A stretch of 64,000 nucleotides of DNA from Diadophis punctatus similis (Eukaryota; Chordata; Lepidosauria; Squamata; Dipsadidae), in assembly GCA_023053685.1 (NCBI GenBank), contig JALIGW010000014.1:18507308-18571307 (forward strand), in the 5' to 3' direction. Positions within the stretch are counted from its first letter, which is position 1; the number at the start of each line of letters is the position of its first letter. Of the stretch, positions 33,740 to 44,822 are shown piece by piece. Under the pieces are notes generated by a model. The model saw only the letters and a list, made by a program, of their open reading frames with translations. It had not been told where the DNA came from and made no database searches. The position numbers and the translations under genes are program-made.

Positions 33740-34559
33740 CCGTGATGGCGAACCTATGGCACGCGTGCCGGAAGTGGCATGCAGAGCCATCTCCCCGGGC
33801 ACGGGAACCATCACCCGTTGTTCTTCCAGGTTCCGGCACGCCAGCCAGCTGGTCTTCACGTGCGTGGGAGCACCAGAAACCAGAAGAGCAGCCGCCCAGA
33901 ACGCATGCGCATGACGGGAAGATAATCTTCTGGTTTCCGGCGCACAAATGTGTGCCGGCCACCTGATCTTCCGGTTTCAGGCGCGCATGCGCACGTGAAG
34001 ACCAGATAGCTAGCATGCCGGAACCCGGAAGAGCAACAGGCAACAGCTCGCATGCCCTAAGACGCAGAGAGGGGATCACGGCGGTTGCTTCCTAAGGGGA
34101 GCAGAGCTGTTGGCCAGGATGGGCGGACCAGGGCTTCCCGCCCGAGCGGGCTTCTTGTGCGCCCCCAGCCCTCCAGTCTGCGGCATCGACGCGTGTCCGC
34201 AGTCTGGAACGCCTGGCCGGTTCAAGAAGCCCGCTCGAGTGGAGAGGAACATCTGTCTGGCACCGGGGTAAGAGGTGTGCCGACCGGGAAGTGGTCGTGC
34301 TCTTGGCAGAAGTTGGGGGGTGGCACTGGCTTGTTCTTGGTGGTGGGCTGGGGGGGGGGTGCTTCATTGACACTCTTCCGGTTTCTGGCACGTGCATGCG
34401 CACCGGCCAGCTGGTCCTTGTGCATGCATGGGTGGCAGAAACCGGAAGACCAGGTGGCGCTCCGGAAACCGGAAGATCATATTCCTGGCACATGCATGTG
34501 CACCAGGCAGCTGCTTTTTCAGCACGTTCGCGCACTCCCGTAAAGGTTCGCCAACACTG
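33740..34559. mobile_element. Long hAT-like element (GTGATGGCGAACC type)
   Basis: 820 bp, ends CCGTGATGGCGAACCTATGG and AAAGGTTCGCCAACACTG, exact ATCTAGAT duplications at 33732-33739 and 34560-34567. GC-rich, with many GAAACCGGAAGA repeats in both orientations. Open frames inside are compositional. Confidence 0.88.
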
Positions 34560-34567
34560 ATCTAGAT

Positions 34568-35040
34568 GATGGCCACCACAGCCGAATCAAAGCACTGTCA
34601 GGTTTTTATGTACATTGCATATAAAAATTGGAAAATCTGCAGGGGCCCTGACTTAATGCTTCAAAAGAGAGAAATCTGCTCTCAGAGTTACTAGCTTTCA
34701 TGCAACAGAAACACTAAAATCGGTAACACTTTTTTCTCCAGACCGGAGAAAACCCCTCATGCTCAGCCCTGAAAAGTAAAACTGGCCCTTCCCAACTTGC
34801 TCATCCTAGCAGTTAAGAGAAATTAATCAGGATGCAAAAGAACTCACAGTGCCTGTGTACGTGTGAGTTTCAAGGGGGGAGCCAATCTAATATAGCTGAT
34901 TCCAATAGAGAAGGGTTTAAGATTTATGGAGTCTGGTAAAGCTGCAAGGACCCACCGGGTGAGCATGGTGATTTATCTAACTCATTTTATTTAGCTACCC
35001 ATTTCTAAAAGCAAGAATGCTGCAAACTGAAAACTATATT
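34568..35040. other. USP12 intron 8 sequence, nothing recognised
   Basis: No repeat or gene recognised. Confidence 0.4.
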
Positions 35041-35475
35041 GTAAAAAAAGTATGTCTTCACAACAAGGTAATTAAGGGCCTGGAGACAAAAACATATGAA
35101 GAACAGTTGCAGGAATTGGGTATGGCCAGTCTAGAGAAAAGAAGGATTTGGGGGGGGGGGGGGGGACATGACAGCTGTATTCTAATATTTGAGGGAATCA
35201 ACTTATTTTCCAAAGCACCAGAGGGCAGGACAAGAAACAATGGATGAAAACTAATCAAGGAGAGAAGCAATACGGAATTAAGGAGAAACTTCCTAACAGT
35301 GAGGACAATTAACCAGTGCAAGAGCTTGCCTCCAGACATTGTGGATACTCCATCACTGGAGGTTTTAAAGAAGAGACTGGATAGTCACTTGTCAGAAATA
35401 GTAGAGGGTGTCCTGCTTGAGCAGGGGGTTGGACTAGAAGACCTCCAAGGTCCCTTCCAGCTCTATTCTAATTGA
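35041..35475 (+). mobile_element. CR1 LINE 3' portion
   Basis: Encodes HNKVIKGLETKTYEEQLQELG, then a G run at 35150-35165, CAAACTTCCTAACAGTGAGG-type block and TTGGACTAGAAGACCTCCAAG. Confidence 0.92.
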
Positions 35476-35679
35476 CATCAAACTCTGCATAAGTCTACAT
35501 TTGTCTCATCCAAGACAGGATCGCTTGAATTGATTGGTTCAAATATGAAACGTTGTATACTTCTGCTCTCACCTGTCTGTGTGGAAAGCATTTATCCCAT
35601 CTATTGTTATCACTGGATGATGGAATATATGGTCAGTCAAAGGCAAACACAAAAATACCATCTGCATTTAGAAATTGTA

Positions 35680-36020
35680 CAGAATATTTGTAGCTCAGGC
35701 TGTGGATTCTGGCAGCAGTTCGTTCTCCGAGGTTGTTTAGCTCCCGGATGTTTCATTACCAGACTAGGTAGCATCTTCAGCAGGACTGCGGGTGAAGTGT
35801 TTTGTTCAGTTTTTCTTCTGTTTCTATAGGTCCTGTGTGGTGTTGTAGTCAGTTGGTCGCCTGGCTGGTTGTTTGTGTGGCACGAAATTCAACTGGTGAG
35901 GAGGTGGTCGATTCCATCGCTGATTGGTCATTTGGATGGTCCGGTTTCTGATAGGTTCATTTGCTGGTTCTAAGTCTAAACCGCAAGCCTGGAGAACGGA
36001 CCGCTGCCAAAAAAATGATG
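35680..36020 (-). mobile_element. Penelope-like element fragment, second subfamily
   Basis: On the minus strand: CTGCTGAAGATGCTACCTAG, TCTGGTAATGAAACATCCGG, GAGCTAAACAACCTCGG, then AGCCTGAGCTACAAATATTC. CTGAAGA...GAAAC fits the hammerhead core CTGANGA...GAAA. Confidence 0.65.
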
Positions 36021-36115
36021 TGCAGGGTCTAAAATGCTCCTTTTGGTTTCATCAGATTTCTTATCTGTAGCTCTTCTGAGCCCAGACAATTTGGCCAAGC
36101 TAAACCACATTCAAT

Positions 36116-36492
36116 TACAGGTAGTCCTCAACTTACAACCACAATTGAGTCCAGAATTTCTGTTGTTAAGTGGGTTTTGCCCTATTTTATGGCCTTTCTT
36201 GCCACAATTGTTAAGTAAATCCCTGCAGTTAAGTTAGTAACACGGTTGCTAAGTGAATCTGGTTTCTCAATTGACTTTGGTTGTCGGAAGGTCGCAAAAC
36301 GTATCACATGACTTTGGGACACTGCAACCGTCATAAATATGAGTCAGTTGCCAAGCATCTGAATTTTGATCACATGACTGTAATGCTGCAATGGTCATAA
36401 GTGTGAAAAATGGTTATAAGTCCCTTTTTTCAGTGCCATGATAACTTCAAACCATCACTAAATGAACTATTGTAAGCCGAGGACTACCTGTA
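36116..36492 (+). mobile_element. Tigger-like miniature element, intact ends
   Basis: TA-CAGGTAGTCCTCAACTTA ... GAGGACTACCTG-TA: both terminal repeats and TA flanks are preserved, the best evidence here for a TA target. Confidence 0.88.
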
Positions 36493-36588
36493 ATACCACT
36501 CTGATGGACTACACTGGTCATCACCTGGCAGAATACTGCTGCTCAGTTATTAAACAGTGTGTAATGTGTGAGGCCTTTACACAAGTGT

Positions 36589-36650
36589 TCCACAACTTGG
36601 GAATTCTGGGAGTTGAAGTTCACACATCTTAAAGCTGCTGAGGCTTTGAT
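36589..36650 (+). mobile_element. Half of a palindromic hAT-like miniature element
   Basis: GGGAATTCTGGGAGTTGAAG to CATCTTAAAGCTGCTGAGG only. Confidence 0.6.
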
Positions 36651-37101
36651 CAAAACGGCTTTACACCACTCTCTCATTACTTATTGCTCCCTTATTCACG
36701 TCTTCAGAATCTCTGAAACTGCCGCTGGCTTGTATGATCCTACGTAGCCTGGAACCCTTTTCCTAATTCCATCCAATTTTTCAGATTTTTGGAGGAGATT
36801 TTCGTCCTCCTTGGCTACGAAGCCATCTTATTTGGACACTGTCCTGAGGATTTTACAGCTCCTCACCCAAGCTCAGGAGGGAGAACAGACTTCTCGAGTC
36901 TTCTGCTGTACTGGATTGTTGTTGCACTGTGCCTTTTTGATGTCATTTGAAGGCTTGTTAGTATTGATTTATTGGGGCTGGAACTGTTGTTTGCATGATT
37001 GATTACAAAGAGTTTGTATTTATATTTAGGTACAAAAGCAGACACTGAAAATAGCTTTGACCCAAAGTTATACAAAGCACCGGAACATGAGCCAAACCTA
37101 C

Positions 37102-37180
37102 CTCTACGATGTCATCATCGAAGAGCAACCAAAAACCGTGGCTCTTCACAATGGTGATATAATGTCCACGATTTGGACCA
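37102..37180 (-). CDS. USP12: USP12 exon 8 (catalytic His and Asp)
   Basis: Completes Ser310 and encodes [19 protein letters not shown] then FDDDIVE. His316 of RGHY is the catalytic His and the FDDD cluster holds the third catalytic residue (human numbering is one higher). Acceptor TTTGTTGCAG, donor GAG|GTAGGT. 79 nt, phase matches both neighbours. Confidence 0.97.
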
Positions 37181-37517
37181 CTGCAACAAAGGAGAGAGGT
37201 AAAGTTAATGCTGGATATGGACACATAGACTCGAACTATGGTTCTCCTACGACTTTTATCTCCAAAAGCCGCTTTGACATGAGTGGAAGTAACACCGGTT
37301 GTGCTGCCATCTATTTCAAGGGAAGCTGTGGCTGATTTCCTGATTCAGCTCTGAGGAATCCCTGATCTTAGTCCAGACGGAAGGAAGGATGAGGACTCGA
37401 GAGAAGGCGTCTCCGCTTGATTAAAGGCAAGAGCCACTCGGTTCGGACTTCTGATCCCAAAGCTTTCCCACAATCCCAAGATGATGTCACCACTGAGTGG
37501 TAAAGCAACGAAAAGAG

Positions 37518-38029
37518 TACAGGTAATCCTCAACTTATGACCACAATTGAGCCCAAAATGCATGTTGCTAAGGGAGACATTTGTTAAGTGAGTTTTGCCC
37601 CATTTTAAGAGCCACAGTTGTTAAGTGAATCCCTGCAGTTGTTAAAGGAATCTGGCTTCCCCATTGACTTTGCTTGTCAGGAGGTCACAAAAGGGGATCA
37701 CGTAACCCCGGGACACTGCGACTGTTACAAATATGAACCAGTGGCCAAGTGTCTGAATTTTGATCATGTGACCACAGGGACATTGCAATGGTCGTAAGTG
37801 TGAAAAATAGCACTAGCAATAGCACTTAGACTTATATTCCGCTTCACAGTGCTTTCCAGCCCTCTCTAAGCGGTTTACAGAGTCAGCCTCTTGCCCCCGA
37901 CAATCTGGATCCTCATTTTACCCATCTCGGAAGGATGGAAGGCAGATCATGGTCATAAGCCACTTTTTTCAGTGCCGTTGTAACTTTGAATAGTCACTAA
38001 ACAAACTATTATGTCAAGGACTACCTATA
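37518..38029 (+). mobile_element. Tigger-like miniature element split by a SINE
   Basis: TACAGGTAATCCTCAACTTA to GTCAAGGACTACCTATA. The body halts at 37808 (TGTGAAAAATAGC) and resumes at 37947 with GATCATGGTCATAAG. Confidence 0.85.
37809..37946 (-). mobile_element. 5'-truncated tRNA-derived SINE
   Basis: Only the 3' half (CTTCCATCCTTCCGAGATGG to GCTATTGCTAGTGC on the minus strand); inserted in the miniature element, so it is the younger of the two. Confidence 0.85.
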
Positions 38030-38063
38030 GTGCATAAGTGCCGAGGTCTTTGGGAATAAAAAC

Positions 38064-38576
38064 TACTGTATTTTTCGGAGTATAAGATGCACCTTTTTCC
38101 TCCCTAAAAGAGGCTGAAAAATTTGGGTGCGTCTTATACTCCGAATGTAGCTTTTTCGAAGCTTTTTCCCCAGGCCTAACGAGGTGCTAACGATCTTCCC
38201 AGCTTCCTACTCCGTCCGAAAAGGTTTTTTCCCAGCCCTAAGTCTTTGCAGGCTTGTTTTCATTCCTACTCCGTCTGAAGGTGGTCTTTTCAGCCCTAAC
38301 AAGGTGCTAACGATATTACCGGCTTGCAGCATTTTTTAATTTCTACTCCCTCGAAGTAGTTTTTTACCAGCCCTAAGTTTTGCAGGCTTGTTTTCATTCC
38401 TACTCCCTTCGAAGAATATTTTTTTCAGCCCTGACCAGAGGATAAAATAATGTGCTGAAGCTGAACAGACTAAGGACGCTAACCAGATAAATACCTGGTA
38501 GGTAGATTTTTTCCCCTATTTTCCTCCCCCAAAACTAAGGTGCGTCTTATACTTCGGTGCTCTGAAAAATACGGTA
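38064..38576. mobile_element. TIR DNA transposon, TACCGTATTTTTCGG type
   Basis: TACTGTATTTTTCGGAGTAT and CTGAAAAATACGGTA ends as in the 21674 copy. The interior differs: several imperfect repeats of CAGCCCTAAG...GGCTTGTTTTCATTCCTACTC at 38150-38420. Confidence 0.8.
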
Positions 38577-38889
38577 GTTCAGCAGTCAGGACTCTCTCCT
38601 GAAGGCCTGGTAAGAACCACCCCTCTCCCCAGAAAAGTTAGGGACAACTCCCCATCATATGGTGGAAGCAATGTTGGCTCTGGGCTGTGGTTTTGCACCT
38701 GTGTGGCCATGGCCCTCATCTACCTTTCCAAACTTTCGCCCACTCTCTGCACTGGCTTCCCGGTCCTTCTTTTGCTACAATGGGAAATGTGGATATTCTG
38801 CATTGCCTTTCCACTCCTGTGTTCAACATCGGTTGGGTAGGTGAGACTTCTGGCTTGCACCATGACCACTGGATAGGAAAAATAAGCAT

Positions 38890-39282
38890 TACAGGTAGTT
38901 CTTGACTTACAACAGTTTGTTTAGTGACCACTCAGTTACAACGGCACTGAAAATGTGAGTTATGACCATTTTTCACACTTATGTCCATTGCAGCATCCCC
39001 TTAGTCACGTGATCAAAATTTGGACACTTGGCAACTGGCATGTATTATGACAGTTGCAGTGTCCTGGGGTCGTATGGTCCCCTTTTGCGACCTTCTGACA
39101 AGCAAACTCAACGGGGAAGCCGGACTCACTTAACAACCACGTGACTAACTTAACAGCTGCAGCTATTCACTGCGGCAAGAAGAGTTGTAAAATGGGGCAA
39201 AACTCACTTAACAACTGTCTTGCTTAGCAACAGAAATTTGGGGCTCAACCAATTGTGGTTGTAAGTTGAGGACTTACCTGTA
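38890..39282 (-). mobile_element. Tigger-like miniature element
   Basis: TACAGGTAGTTCTTGACTTA to AGTTGAGGACTTACCTGTA. Confidence 0.85.
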
Positions 39283-40050
39283 TAGGTTTGGTACACATTT
39301 TTACGTTGCATTTTAAGCATTGCTGGCCACCCTGAATCATGAATTTAAGAGGTCTGCCACAGAAATTGAATAAATAACATAAATAAAAGCAAAAGCTGCC
39401 CATGAATAGTAGACTTGTCTCCAGCCAAGGTAACATGTGTTTTGGAGATCTCACTTGCACATCTTGGAATTTAATCCTAAAATGTATGTGACGACCTAAG
39501 CCTTGTTTGCTCGGACAGAGGGCGTTACACTTTGTGCTAGGCCATCATGTGCAAATGCACAACTGACAGAACAGCACCAATCATGGTTCGGTGAGCAAAT
39601 CGTGGTTACACAAATCATGCAGAGTGTGATGTGGGCGTTCAATCTATGGCTGGGATAGGATCGACCCTCTAAAGGGAAAGAAAGACTCTTCTACAAACAC
39701 TAATTAGGGAGGCTTACAACTCAGCACTGAGAACAAAGCCAAAATTAATGGATTCAATAAACATTTGCAAAATATGCAGCTTAACCACCCGGTGCTGCTG
39801 CTATAAAACAACCTTAAATCATTTGGCTAAACTGCTTTAATAGCTTCTTTGCCCCAATAATAGCTGGTTTCAATTTTTCTTTGCAGCAGATGAAGTTCCC
39901 ATAAATAAAGCAACATTTTCTATTGATCTGTTTAACTGATATACACATTTAAAAATGCGCATATCAACCCTCTTGAACACAATCCTATCCTCATTCTCTA
40001 CTACTCCTTCTCTCTCAGGGACCAAACAGGGAAAGCTGGTAGAGCAAGGT
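39283..40050. other. USP12 intron 7 sequence, nothing recognised
   Basis: A short CACCCTGAATCATGAATTTAAG piece may be a decayed LINE end; otherwise unremarkable. Confidence 0.35.
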
Positions 40051-40450
40051 ATGCAGGGAGTCCTCGACTCACAAGAGTTCATTTTCTGACCATTTGAAGT
40101 TACAATGGCACTGAAAAAAGGCACGTATGACTGTTCTCATGCAGAAGACCCTTGCCGCATCCCCATGGTCACGTGATCAAAATCGGCAACACTCGGCAAC
40201 TGACTCATGTTTATGGCGGTTGCAGCATCCCAGGGTCACGTGATCCCCTTTCGAGACCTTCTGACAAGCAAAGTCAACGGGGAAGCCAGGTTCACTTAAC
40301 AACGGTGTTATCCACTTCATAACGGCAGCGGTTCTCTTAACAACTGTGGCAAGGAAGGTCGTAAAATGAGGCAAAATTCACTTAACAACTGTCTTGTTTA
40401 ACAACAGAAATTTGTAGCTCAATTGTGGTCGTAAGTCGAGGACCACCTAT
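40051..40450 (-). mobile_element. Tigger-like miniature element
   Basis: GGGAGTCCTCGACTCACAAG to GTAAGTCGAGGACCACCTAT; terminal bases are partly diverged. Confidence 0.8.
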
Positions 40451-40856
40451 GCAAAGGCTAGACCATAAATGAAATGGAGGAAAAAGGGTGCAGAATGGAA
40501 GGATTTTTTCTTTTCAGTTTGCAATGGAGGGCTACAATAAAGGATCGGGTAAGAGGTCGTGAGATTCAGCGACGGAGGGGATCCGCTAAGAACAGACAAC
40601 AGCTGATTGAGAAGAACTTTAGCTTAGAAAGTTCTCAAGCAGAAGGGGGAACTTAATTGAGGGGGGGGAAATGAGAGACAAATCTTAGCCCTGTCTGGAA
40701 TTGCATGCAGTTACCTTTGCATCTTGATGGCTGATCTACCCCTTCCCCAAATGGGAATGCTAGCCCAAATCTGTCCTTAGGTTCAAGCTGGGGGGGGGGG
40801 GTGTCTCCCTGAAGTTCACTTGCAACTCAGGAAACCCCAGGGGGCTGTAACTTACC
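40451..40856. other. USP12 intron 7 sequence, nothing recognised
   Basis: G run near 40790-40801; no gene or repeat recognised. Confidence 0.35.
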
Positions 40857-41062
40857 TATGGCTTGGTCAGGAGTAAAATGCAAAATTCCCCCCTACCGGT
40901 TCTGGGGGCCTGGCTTGGTGGGCGTGGCAGGGGAAGGATACTGCAAAATCCCCATTCCCACCCCGCTCCTGGGGCCAGCCGGAGGTGGTATTGCTGGTTC
41001 TCCGAACTACTCAAAATTTCCGCTACCGGTTCTCCAGAACCTGCTGAATTTCTTTCCTGGAC
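40857..41062 (+). mobile_element. hAT-like element (ACTACCGGTTC type), ends eroded
   Basis: CCTACCGGTTCTGGGGGCC, GGGCGTGGCAGGGGAAGGATA and CGCTACCGGTTCTCCAGAACC in the family order; no clear duplication. Confidence 0.75.
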
Positions 41063-41065
41063 TTG

Positions 41066-41640
41066 GTGTTCTCTGAGCTTGGTGGTTTTCTTGCAGGTGT
41101 TTCAACTGCCGACTAGGTAATATCAGTGTTAATCCTAGCACTGATGGGGTTACTTAGTTGGTTAATGAAACACTTGCAAGAAAACAACCAAGCTCAGATA
41201 GCACCATGGACCCCACCTCTTCCTCCACTCTGCATACCCCACTCCCTTCTAGCACTGATGATGTTAGCTAGTTGGGTCATGAAACATCTGCCAGAAAACC
41301 ACCAAGCCCAGAGAAGACCAAGGACCCAACAGTTCTTCTCCTCCTCCTCCACATTGCAAAGCCCACTCTTTTCTAGCACTGAGGATGTTACCTAGTTGGG
41401 TCATCAATAAATGAGAATATTTGTAGCTCAGGGTTGAAATGAGAGGTCTATAGGTGCTCTCTGCACTTGTTTTCTTGCAGACGTTTCGTTGCCCTAACTA
41501 GGTAACATCATCAGTGCTACCGGTAGTAAGGAGTGCTGTTTGCTGTCAGTTTATATAACTGGGCTCTAGTTGGGTCATGAAGCATCTGCAAGAAAACCAC
41601 CAAGCTCAAAGAGCACCAAGGACCCCAGAGCTCTGAGTTA
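41066..41640. repeat. Clustered Penelope-like fragments with hammerhead-like motifs
   Basis: At least five fragments. Plus-strand CTAGCACTGA units start at 41135, 41249 and 41373 (spacing 114 and 124 bp), a minus-strand unit at 41410-41525, and plus-strand pieces at 41570-41635; a minus-strand half is at 41070-41130. Motif at 41249-41294: CTAGCA, CTGATGA, stem, GAAAC, ATC, TGCCAG. Motif at 41474-41520 on the minus strand has GAAAC followed by GTC. The array ends 60 bp from the USP12 exon 7 donor. Confidence 0.75.
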
Positions 41641-41700
41641 GAAATTTTCTCTTTGATTAGTAGCGCCTATGATTTTTTTTGGGGGGGAGGGGGTATTTAC

Positions 41701-41898
41701 CTGCCGCAGTGCACCACCACAGCCACGAGATCATACATTCGGTCGGGGTTTGTAGCGTCTCCGGATGTGTTGAAGAGTCGAAGCTCTAGAGGAAAGACCA
41801 CGCGATAGGAAAGTTTGGTGTATCGGTGTAGCTGGTCCATGTATTTGAACCTTTTCAAGTGCAGAGCGAGAATCATGGGCAGCTTTTTCACTCGCATC
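41701..41898 (-). CDS. USP12: USP12 exon 7
   Basis: Completes Arg244 and encodes [20 protein letters not shown] to VAVVVHCG, then two bases of Ser310. [14 protein letters not shown] is the conserved USP box strand; [17 protein letters not shown] is USP12-specific against USP46. Acceptor GCTAATCAAG, donor AG|GTAAAT. Confidence 0.98.
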
Positions 41899-42013
41899 CT
41901 TGATTAGCAATGTAAGATCAAAAGAGAAAGAAAAAACAAAAGCAGTTCTTACAACATCATGCTCAACTCCACCAAGTTTATTAAAGTTTAAAAAATAACC
42001 CTAGTGAATAAAA

Positions 42014-42405
42014 TACAGGTAGTCCTCGACTTATGAACAGAATAGAGCCCAAAAATTCTGATGTTAAGTGAGTCATTTGTTAAGTGAATTGTGCCCCATT
42101 TTGCAACCTTTCTTGCCACAGTTGTTAAGTGAATCACTGCAGTTGATAAGTCAGTAACACGGTTGTTAAGTGAATCCGGCTTCCCCATTGACTCTGCTTG
42201 TCAGGTCGCAAAAGCTGTTCAGGTGACTCCAGGACACGGCCACAGTCACAAACCAGTTGCCAAGCATCCGAATTTTGAGCACATGACCCTGGGGATGTTG
42301 CAACGGTCATAAGTGTGAAAAACGGTCATAAGTCACTTTTTCCAGTGCCGTTATATACTTTGAACGGTTACTAAATGAACTGCTGTAAACCGAGGACTAC
42401 CTGTA
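42014..42405 (+). mobile_element. Tigger-like miniature element, intact ends
   Basis: TACAGGTAGTCCTCGACTTA and CCGAGGACTACCTGTA, TA on both sides. 115 bp upstream of exon 7 on the gene's strand. Confidence 0.88.
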
Positions 42406-42649
42406 GTGCTTGATAAAAATGTTGCCCCTCCCCCCAAAGGAAAGACTTGAAGGAGACTTCCTGAATCATGTGGCAATGGGATGACTTGAGCACTTAGCAA
42501 CAACTGAATGCAAGACAGCTATTAATTCGGACCCAAACCGCCAACCAATAAATTGGCTAATGTTGACAAAGAAATCAGAAAAATGCATTTATTTGTTAAT
42601 TAGATTTTTAAAATCCCGCCTTTATTTTTTTTTTATAAATAACTCAAGG

Positions 42650-42885
42650 TGTCAAATATACGTCATGCTCCTTCCTCCTCCTATTTTCCCCACAACAACT
42701 CTGTGAGGTGGGTTGGGCTGATTGAGAGGGACTGGCTAAAATCACTCAACCGGCTTTTATGCTTAAGGTGGGGCATGAAAGATTGGTCCAAAGCCACCCA
42801 CTGCCTTTTCTGTCCTAAGGCGGAACTAGAACTCACAATCTCCTGATTTCTAGTCTGTTGTCTCCCTACCACAAACTAGGGGCCT
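42650..42885 (+). mobile_element. MIR/L2-like ancient repeat
   Basis: CCCACAACAACTCTGTGAGG, AGCCACCCACTGCCTTTTCTG and GGAACTAGAACTCACAATCTC; this repeat core is widespread in squamates (from memory). Confidence 0.6.
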
Positions 42886-43563
42886 CTTGTCCCCCGTCGT
42901 CCCCCTGCATCAAGATAACTCAAAGTTTGGAGCCAACAATAAGAGTCAAATTCTACAGAAATACCATCTGGTCTTGTACAGAATGTATTACACTACTCTG
43001 TTTGTTTCTTTATTTGGTGTGATTAATTTCACGGTTTGACACCTGAAATTCACAAGTTTATTCAGGCTCCAAGAACCATCGGATATCCCTGCTCTGAAAA
43101 GCTCCTCGGCCCCAGAATGAGTGAAGCCTCTTCCTGGAAGGAGAAATCAACCCTTGAACTATAGTAAGGATTGCAGATGAGTTGCTGGTCCACTTTGAAC
43201 TTAAGGTTTTCTTCAGGAAAAGAGCAAAAGGAAAAAAACCTTCAGAATGATGGTCAGGAGTAATACGAATGTTCTCTGTGCGTCTGCAAAGTTAATCATG
43301 CAAAATAAACAAAATGAACAGAATTATGAGGAGCGGGACCAGGAAAGAGTTATTCAGCTACTTTTTCTTTCTCATGTAGAAACTCATTTGGCCATTCTTC
43401 ACATTTCTGAGATTAGGCCAGATGCATTTGAATACACTTCCATAAACTATAACAGATGTCTCATTCACTTTCTCTATATACTTTTTATTACAAAAAGATA
43501 CAACATGAAGATAAAAACTAACACAAACTAATATAGTGAGGAAGAAGTCACTTACTGTATGTG
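42886..43563. other. USP12 intron 6 sequence, nothing recognised
   Basis: No gene or repeat recognised. Confidence 0.4.
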
Positions 43564-43694
43564 TGAGTTGGGTGGAAAGAAAGAAAGAAAGAGAGAGAGG
43601 GGGGGGAGAGAAAGAAAGAAAGGAAGGAAGGAGGGAGGTGAGAGGAAGTAAGGAAGGAAGGTGAGAGGAAGGAAGGAAATAAATAAAGACAGAA

Positions 43695-43725
<31 letters not shown>

Positions 43726-43735
43726 AAGAAAGAAT
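43564..43735. repeat. Purine-rich compound microsatellite
   Basis: GAAA, GGAA, GAGG and (CAGA)n tracts in series; polypyrimidine on the USP12 transcript. Confidence 0.92.
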
Positions 43736-44102
43736 AAACTGCAAGGTAAGAAAAAAGCTGAAGAAAATATAGAGAAAGAAAAATACAGAGAAGTGGCTTC
43801 TAAAATTCTTCACAACAGTTATAAATAAAATATATTTCACCCTCTCTCTAAAGTTCCATCATATTACTCCTGTTTCTATAATCTGTCTAATCATCAAAAC
43901 CACAAATCACAAGTTTATTAGAAATGTCTCTTTCATAAACAACAGAAAGATCCTTTTCAACTATAAAGTGGGGGAGTTTATTAGAGCCCACTACTTCTTT
44001 CTCAGCATAGTCTACCTGCCAGGCAGGTCTGTTGTAAATGTATCAAGAACCGAAGTCCTTGGTGGGACCCAGATATGTCATAAAAATGCATCTTGGCCTC
44101 AC
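43736..44102. other. USP12 intron 6 sequence, nothing recognised
   Basis: No gene or repeat recognised. Confidence 0.4.
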
Positions 44103-44186
44103 CTCTTCTGTGCTTCCTGTTTACTGCGGCACTGCTCACAGTAGTACTTGTATTCGCTGCACAGCGTCTCGGTGTTGCTGAACCCT
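44103..44186 (-). CDS. USP12: USP12 exon 6 (second half of zinc site)
   Basis: Third base of Arg216, [19 protein letters not shown] and RSKQEAQK, two bases of Arg244. Cys232 and Cys235 of YYCEQC are the second CxxC of the structural zinc ribbon. Acceptor CTATTTTGCAG, donor AG|GTGAGG; 84 nt. Confidence 0.97.
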
Positions 44187-44822
44187 CTGCAAAATAGAAG
44201 ATTGGAACAGAAGTTGTAATTTATCAGGTTTTCCAGCACCGAACAGATTTTCTCCGGGTCATTCGGACAGAGCTCCCCCACAGGACAAAGATGCGTGTGT
44301 TTGCAGTGGGAAATGCAAATGTCACGCAGCACCACAAAATGGGCAGTTTAATGGTTGAAGCTAATCCCTCTTCTATTTTTCCCCCTGTCTCCTTTAGGCC
44401 CCATCCCTAAATGACTCAGAGAAGGAACAGTAAGGAAAAGCCACTTATGACGACTTTATTAGACTGGGAGCCTTCTGTGGCTAACATCAATTCCAATCAA
44501 GTAATTGCTGCTGCTAATTTATTGTGTGTGGGTTTGTGCCTGCGAGATCCCTTGATAGCATCATTATCCCATCAAACAACTGGATCTACAGCGGCAGAGG
44601 GACTCAGGGATTTGCAGTTGTATGATGGCCAAAGCAAGCAAATAACTCTCCCTGAAACTCTATTAGAAGTCTTATAAAAGGCAGAATACGCATAGTTAAA
44701 TGAAAATAAATAACACTCTAGGAAGCTATTTAATGTATTAGTGCTGGCTTCGGTGTCCTGGGATTAAATAAAGCATCCTTGCTTGGTCTGGCTGCATTTT
44801 CTGTTTTTGCTGAAACGTGTAC
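44187..44822. other. USP12 intron 5 sequence, nothing recognised
   Basis: Frame 44411-44677 plus has no recognisable domain. Confidence 0.4.

Noticed and set aside
33740..34559. Coding potential of GC-rich frames (118, 152 and 147 codons)
   Set aside because: They follow inverted repeats of a hAT miniature element and lack transposase motifs.
41066..41640. CRISPR-like array
   Set aside because: Spacing of about 120 bp with repeats in both orientations in a vertebrate intron; it is a Penelope-like cluster.
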